Shown piece by piece: positions 60,535 to 64,000 of a stretch of 64,000 nt of DNA. How positions within the stretch are numbered: position 1 is the stretch's first letter; every line of letters starts with the position of its first letter. The notes under the pieces were generated by a model, which was given only the letters and a program-made list of their open reading frames with translations, did no database searches and was not told where the DNA came from. The stretch is from Welwitschia mirabilis (Eukaryota; Gnetophyta; Gnetopsida; Welwitschiales), in assembly GCA_051453625.1 (NCBI GenBank), contig JBOZIK010000001.1, positions 150,133,664-150,197,663 on the forward strand, given 5' to 3'. A program made the position numbers and the translations under genes.

Positions 60535-60602
60535 ATATATCTTAGTTAAACAAGATACATTATGTTAGATATATCTTAGTTAAACAAGATACATTATGTT
60601 AG
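60535..60602. repeat. Exact tandem duplication, 2 x 34 bp
   Basis: TATATCTTAGTTAAACAAGA followed by TACATTATGTTAG occurs twice back to back without a mismatch. This is a recent event in otherwise unremarkable DNA. Confidence 0.9.
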
Positions 60603-61080
60603 ACTGACTAAAGTTACATAGAATAACTAAGTTTCATATGTAACTCAATAATGTGATTTCTACTATTTCTACTTCAATAAGTTATGTTTATTAGAATCAA
60701 GTTATTCCAAGTCGCTATGTGATTAGGCTTTTACTTCTAATTAAAACATATACTTTCCACAAAATTACTAATTTAATTATCTAGATATAGAAACATTACC
60801 TATTTCAAGCATAATTTGTCACTTTTGATGATAGAAAAGCAATAGGGGGTTATGCATGGGTAAATATCTCTTGGGGGTTATCGGGTTTACAAAAAAAGGA
60901 TAGAAGCAATGTCGTTGAGATCTTTAAAAAATAATAATAATAAAGGAGAATTATATTACAATATTATACGTCAAAAAGTAAAGTTTATTTAAGAGCTTAA
61001 ATTTGGCACTAAAAATATATAAGAGTTAAGACACATGGCATGCCATTGGAGAAACACAAAAAGCACGTACATAAAATCAA
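60603..61080. other. AT-rich spacer
   Basis: No gene or repeat recognised. Confidence 0.5.
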
Positions 61081-61089
61081 GGATGTTTT

Positions 61090-61150
61090 TAACTCACTGG
61101 GAGCTCCAACGTCTTGGATTCGAATCCTATAAGGTGCAGAGTGGTTTATG
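61090..61150 (+). mobile_element. tRNA-derived SINE-like remnant with intact box B
   Basis: GGATTCGAATCC at 61116-61127 is a close match to the polymerase III box B (GGTTCGAATCC). The 5' part (AACTCACTGGGAGCTCC at 61091-61107) is a weak box A. It is not a folded tRNA, so a SINE head is the likely origin. Confidence 0.45.
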
Positions 61151-61289
61151 GTTTACATCCATGTATTCAGTATGAACCCAAGGTGGGTGTAGGCTTTAAC
61201 GTCTTATGTATAAATTACATGCGAGACTTGGACATTTGGTGATCAACTTCTACGCTAGTAAAGGCCATCTATGGGTTTTAAAATAGTAA

Positions 61290-61535
61290 TAGGGCCACCA
61301 CTATCTTCCAAATCAATGATTTTAAGTATGCTGTAATGCTTAATAGTATGTCAATTCAAACTCATGACCTCGCGAATAAAGGGCCAAGGTCCCGCCATAA
61401 CCTTTGCTTTCGTCTTATGTTTCCACTATCTTTCAATTGAATAATTCTGCATAGATCATAGTGCTTTATAGAATGATAATTTAAAACCCATGAGCTATAG
61501 AATAACGGGTGACTTTCTCACGAGTTACACCACCA
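61290..61535 (-). mobile_element. Two diverged SINE-like copies in tandem, minus strand
   Basis: Two stretches (about 61292-61402 and 61424-61531) begin alike (CCACTATCTTCCAA, CCACTATCTTTCAA). Both carry complement box-B-like text (GGTCATGAGTTTGAATTG at 61369-61352; GCTCATGGGTTTTAAATT at 61495-61478) followed by complement box-A-like text at 61402-61386 and 61531-61516 (GGTGTAACTCGTGAGA). Period about 130 bp. Confidence 0.5.
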
Positions 61536-61740
61536 TCCCGCCATTCCATTGACATTACACACCTAAAAAGATAACGTAACACCAAAAGTCTTGCATGCAA
61601 GACGCTGTCTGGGACCAACAAAAGCACCGCTCGAAAAAGATGACCTCCAAATGAAATGCGTATCGAGGGATTCAATAGGGCCCCAACCCACTGGCTCCCT
61701 ATGACCTTAGCCCTCGAATTGTACCACGGCACATGCACCT

Positions 61741-61764
61741 CGGTCAGAGAAGCCGAGCTGACCG
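61741..61764. repeat. Perfect 7-bp inverted repeat
   Basis: CGGTCAG and CTGACCG are separated by 10 bases at the left edge of the GC-rich island. Confidence 0.55.
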
Positions 61765-61937
61765 GCTTTTCTCCACATGACTCTTAGTCATATGAACCGC
61801 CTTCTCATGGTCAACATTGGACTGTTAAGGGACCTAGAACTTCGTCTGCAAGTGGAGCAGCACACCTGGCGTGGGGCGAAGAAGCTAAACGGCCTTTTTA
61901 GTCCTATTAAATTTGTGGACTACATACATTGAGATGA

Positions 61938-62231
61938 TGACACGTGGCGCTTTCTTCTGCTCGGTTTCCTCGTTGCAAGCCGCTGAGTTACGACTACGTG
62001 GCAATGATTGGGCCCTGCATAATTCTTTTATGGGAGTCCGTCCTATGTGTGAAATTGCCAACACGTTAAATCCACGCGACCTGTGTGTGGGGGACTGCGA
62101 CTTCCACAATCCGTACCCCTGAAACCAGCTCCTGAGACACCGCGGCCATAGGATGATAATATGTAAAATATTTCTTTAATCTCTATTTCGTTGTGTTGAG
62201 GAGAGAAAGTGATAAAAAACGTGGGCCAATT
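61938..62231 (+). promoter_or_regulatory. Upstream region of the UGT gene: three ACGTGG elements and a CCAAT
   Basis: CACGTGGC at 61941 (full G-box/ABRE), ACGTGGCA at 61996 and ACGTGGGC at 62219, with CCAAT at 62227-62231. Such elements bind bZIP/bHLH factors and clusters of them are typical of ABA- or stress-responsive plant promoters. The spacing to the TATA box (30-320 bp) fits a promoter role. Response itself is inference. Confidence 0.5.
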
Positions 62232-62262
62232 CAACGCAACATTGTTTCCATCTGTATTTTGA

Positions 62263-62268
62263 TATATA
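62263..62268 (+). promoter_or_regulatory. Probable TATA box of the UGT gene
   Basis: TATATA within GATATATAGT, 92 bases before the ATG, which would put transcription start near 62295 and give a 5' UTR of about 65 bases. Confidence 0.55.
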
Positions 62269-62359
62269 GTATTGCCGTACGAATCTCTCGTGATATACAA
62301 ATATGACCCCGGACTCGCATCCCCAACCGGAGCCTCCGTTGTAATCAGCAGCAGAAGTC

Positions 62360-63820
62360 ATGGCTGTGACGGACGCCGAAGCTTGCGCGAAAAAAGGCCA
62401 TGTTGTGGTTGTGGCGTACCCGGCACAAGGCCACATCAACCCTGTTTTACACTTCGCTGTTAGGCTGGCAGCGGCGGGCACAGGAACCAGAGTGACGTTT
62501 GTCACTACAGAGAAGGCTCGCAATCAAATAATGAAAGCCAAGGGACTCGAAGGACTCTCTCACATTTCCGTCGGCGGCGTAACACTCCGACTAGAGTCCT
62601 TCTCCGACGGACTTCCGTCGGATTTCACCGACTGGACGGACTTCGAGACTGTCAACAAAAGCCTCTGCGACGAGGGTAACCGCTCTTTGGAGAACCTCAT
62701 CCGTAGGCTTAACACCGACGGTCCACGTGTTACGTGCGTGGTCTATGACTCATTCCTTTACTGGGTGCCGCCACTGGCCGTCAAGCTTGACGCCGCGTGT
62801 GCCTTTCTCTGGACTCAATCCTCCGCCGTGCTCTCCTCGTACTTCCATGCCTACGCCGGCGGAGCGCAGCGTCCCGCCGACGACGAGGCCGCGGCGGCAC
62901 TGGTAAAGTTGGCGTTCAGGGACAACGCCGGTTTTCATGTCAACGATCTGCCGTCGTTCGTTCAGCCTTCCGATCGCACCGACGTGCTACTGCGGTGGTT
63001 TATGCAGCAGCTCTCAGTCATAGGTCAGTACCACATCCGATGGTTCATCGGTGCCTCGTTTGATGATCTAGAGTTGGACGAGACTCGACGGCTGAGAAAC
63101 GTCCTGCGGGCACCGTTTCTGCCAATGGGGCCGCTTGTTCCACATGACCACGGCGATTCCGCGGCAGACATGTGGAGGGCCGCAGAGTGTAGCAGTTGGC
63201 TCGATTCCATGAAGTCAAAAAGCGTTGTCTACGTTTCGTTTGGGAGTATGGGCTTGGTGCCGAAGGAGCAGGTTCGTGAATTAGCTCTGGCGCTCCTAGA
63301 GTGCCGGAAACCGTTTCTGTGGGTCGTTCCTCCGATGTCTCTGGAAACGGAGTGCGATGAGGAGAAAGGGTTTCCGAGAGGTTTCATGGAGGAAATGCAA
63401 GGGAGAGGGATGTTGGTTCCGTGGTGTGCACAGATGAAGGTTCTGCGTCATGAGGCGGTGGGTGCGTTTGTGAGTCACTGCGGTTGGAACTCGACGATCG
63501 AGGGAGTGCGCGCGGGCGTGCCCATGCTGTGCGTGCCCCATTGGAGTGATCAAACGACCAACTCGGCGTTCGTTTCGAAGGTGTGGCGGACGGGGGTCCG
63601 TCCGGAGAGAGAATCGGTGAGTGGAATTGTTAGAAAAAATGAACTGGTGCGGTGCCTGCATTTGATTTTGGAGGGAGACGACGGGGCATCAATGCGGGAA
63701 AATGCGCGGTGGTTCAGTGAGAGGAGCAGAGCAGCGTTTGACGCGGACGGCTCGTCAAGGATAAACATTCAGATGTTTCTGGAGCAGGTTGCCGATTTGG
63801 TTTCTGCCTATCATGACTGA
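62360..63820 (+). CDS. Family-1 UDP-glycosyltransferase, intact and intronless
   Basis: 486 residues, the usual length for plant UGTs, which transfer sugar from a UDP-sugar to small acceptors such as flavonoids, hormones or terpenoids in the cytosol. The start at 62360 is supported by its context (AGTCATGG) and by the N-terminal motif following at the normal distance. His25 in YPAQGHINP is the catalytic base and Asp130 in CVVYDSF its partner. The PSPG box spans W355 to Q398, exactly 44 residues, with HCGWNST at 373-379; Trp at box position 22 and D397-Q398 at its end point to UDP-glucose as donor. SFSDGLPSDF, the DQTTNSAFV end and the VWRTGVR that follows resemble the UGT74/75/84 (group L) clade. 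No signal peptide or membrane segment. No frameshift or stop. Codon use is strongly GC/CpG-rich, unlike the flanks. Acceptor cannot be read from sequence. Confidence 0.97.
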   Translation: MAVTDAEACAKKGHVVVVAYPAQGHINPVLHFAVRLAAAGTGTRVTFVTTEKARNQIMKAKGLEGLSHISVGGVTLRLESFSDGLPSDFTDWTDFETVNKSLCDEGNRSLENLIRRLNTDGPRVTCVVYDSFLYWVPPLAVKLDAACAFLWTQSSAVLSSYFHAYAGGAQRPADDEAAAALVKLAFRDNAGFHVNDLPSFVQPSDRTDVLLRWFMQQLSVIGQYHIRWFIGASFDDLELDETRRLRNVLRAPFLPMGPLVPHDHGDSAADMWRAAECSSWLDSMKSKSVVYVSFGSMGLVPKEQVRELALALLECRKPFLWVVPPMSLETECDEEKGFPRGFMEEMQGRGMLVPWCAQMKVLRHEAVGAFVSHCGWNSTIEGVRAGVPMLCVPHWSDQTTNSAFVSKVWRTGVRPERESVSGIVRKNELVRCLHLILEGDDGASMRENARWFSERSRAAFDADGSSRINIQMFLEQVADLVSAYHD

Positions 63821-64000
63821 AGGCGACTGGTAAGCCCGGTAACCGATGATTTTTTTACTGTGATAAAGCCTCTAGGCCTTCGTACCTAAAGATGCCTTCC
63901 TTTTGTGTTTTTAGTATTCATGTTCCAAGGGCTTACGAATCTACGCAAGTTGATAGGCCTTTTTAATTTAAATTTAATAAATCGAGGAGTGAGGTTCTAT
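63821..64000 (+). terminator. UGT 3' region with candidate polyadenylation signal
   Basis: After the TGA at 63818-63820 the composition turns AT-rich. AATAAA lies at 63976-63981, about 155 bases downstream, preceded by T-rich sequence. Confidence 0.5.

Noticed and set aside
61116-61127. A functional tRNA gene at the GGATTCGAATCC box
   Set aside because: No cloverleaf can be drawn: acceptor and anticodon arms do not pair; better explained as a SINE head.
62176-62523. Minus-strand frames overlapping the UGT start, and several others within 62750-63768
   Set aside because: They are by-products of high GC content opposite a strong, motif-complete coding frame.

Overview
This window is nuclear DNA from a land plant, almost certainly a seed plant with a large, repeat-rich genome. 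The evidence is mostly very AT-rich sequence packed with decayed Ty3/gypsy and Ty1/copia retrotransposons, plant-type CACTA transposon ends, and one intact plant family-1 UDP-glycosyltransferase gene. Intron-bearing remnants of three recognisable plant genes are also present. There are no bacterial genes or CRISPR arrays. The old, heavily stop-laden transposons and very long LTRs would suit a gymnosperm or another slowly purging large genome, but the sequence does not settle the taxon. Six runs of N interrupt the assembly (12661-13142, 15463-16234, 18469-18667, 30764-30863, 41844-42550, 51054-51063).

Layout. 501-5460: a decayed plus-strand Ty3/gypsy element with gag, protease, RT, RNase H and integrase remnants. 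5460-7571: AT-rich spacer with a ~200 bp direct repeat. 7572-24116: a region bounded by CACTA-like ends with hairpin-forming subterminal repeats (TTTTAAGGC / GCCTTAAAA). It carries a broken peroxisomal adenine nucleotide carrier gene (plus strand), a broken glycolate oxidase gene (minus strand) and a nested minus-strand gypsy element. 24548-38103: very long (~3.6 kb) LTRs with a gypsy relic between them and a ~3.5 kb nested element inside the second LTR. 38104-39480: a degenerate minisatellite built on TAATGTGACATTAG-like units. 40625-50284: a minus-strand LTR element (PBS and PPT visible) whose interior holds an antisense fragment of an AHA1-type Hsp90 co-chaperone gene. It appears to have inserted into a relic resembling an endogenous plant pararetrovirus, whose pieces lie at 39930-40624 and 50285-50760. 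52267-56848: a nearly full-length but inactivated Ty1/copia element with 283/282 bp LTRs. 57000-61080: AT-rich spacer with a 3 x 75 bp tandem repeat, a 2 x 34 bp tandem repeat and microsatellites. 61080-61540: tRNA-derived SINE-like remnants.

The only gene that looks functional is the intronless UDP-glycosyltransferase at 62360-63820. It sits in a CpG-containing, GC-rich island that contrasts sharply with everything to its left, and it has a plausible TATA box and a set of ACGTGG (ABRE/G-box-like) elements upstream.

The recurring theme is capture or stranding of host gene pieces inside transposons. Three unrelated metabolic or chaperone genes survive as multi-exon fragments with splice junctions still visible, so the copies came from genomic DNA and not from spliced mRNA. 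Many of their stops are explained by C-to-T changes (CAG to TAG, TGG to TAG), as expected of long-methylated transposon DNA.
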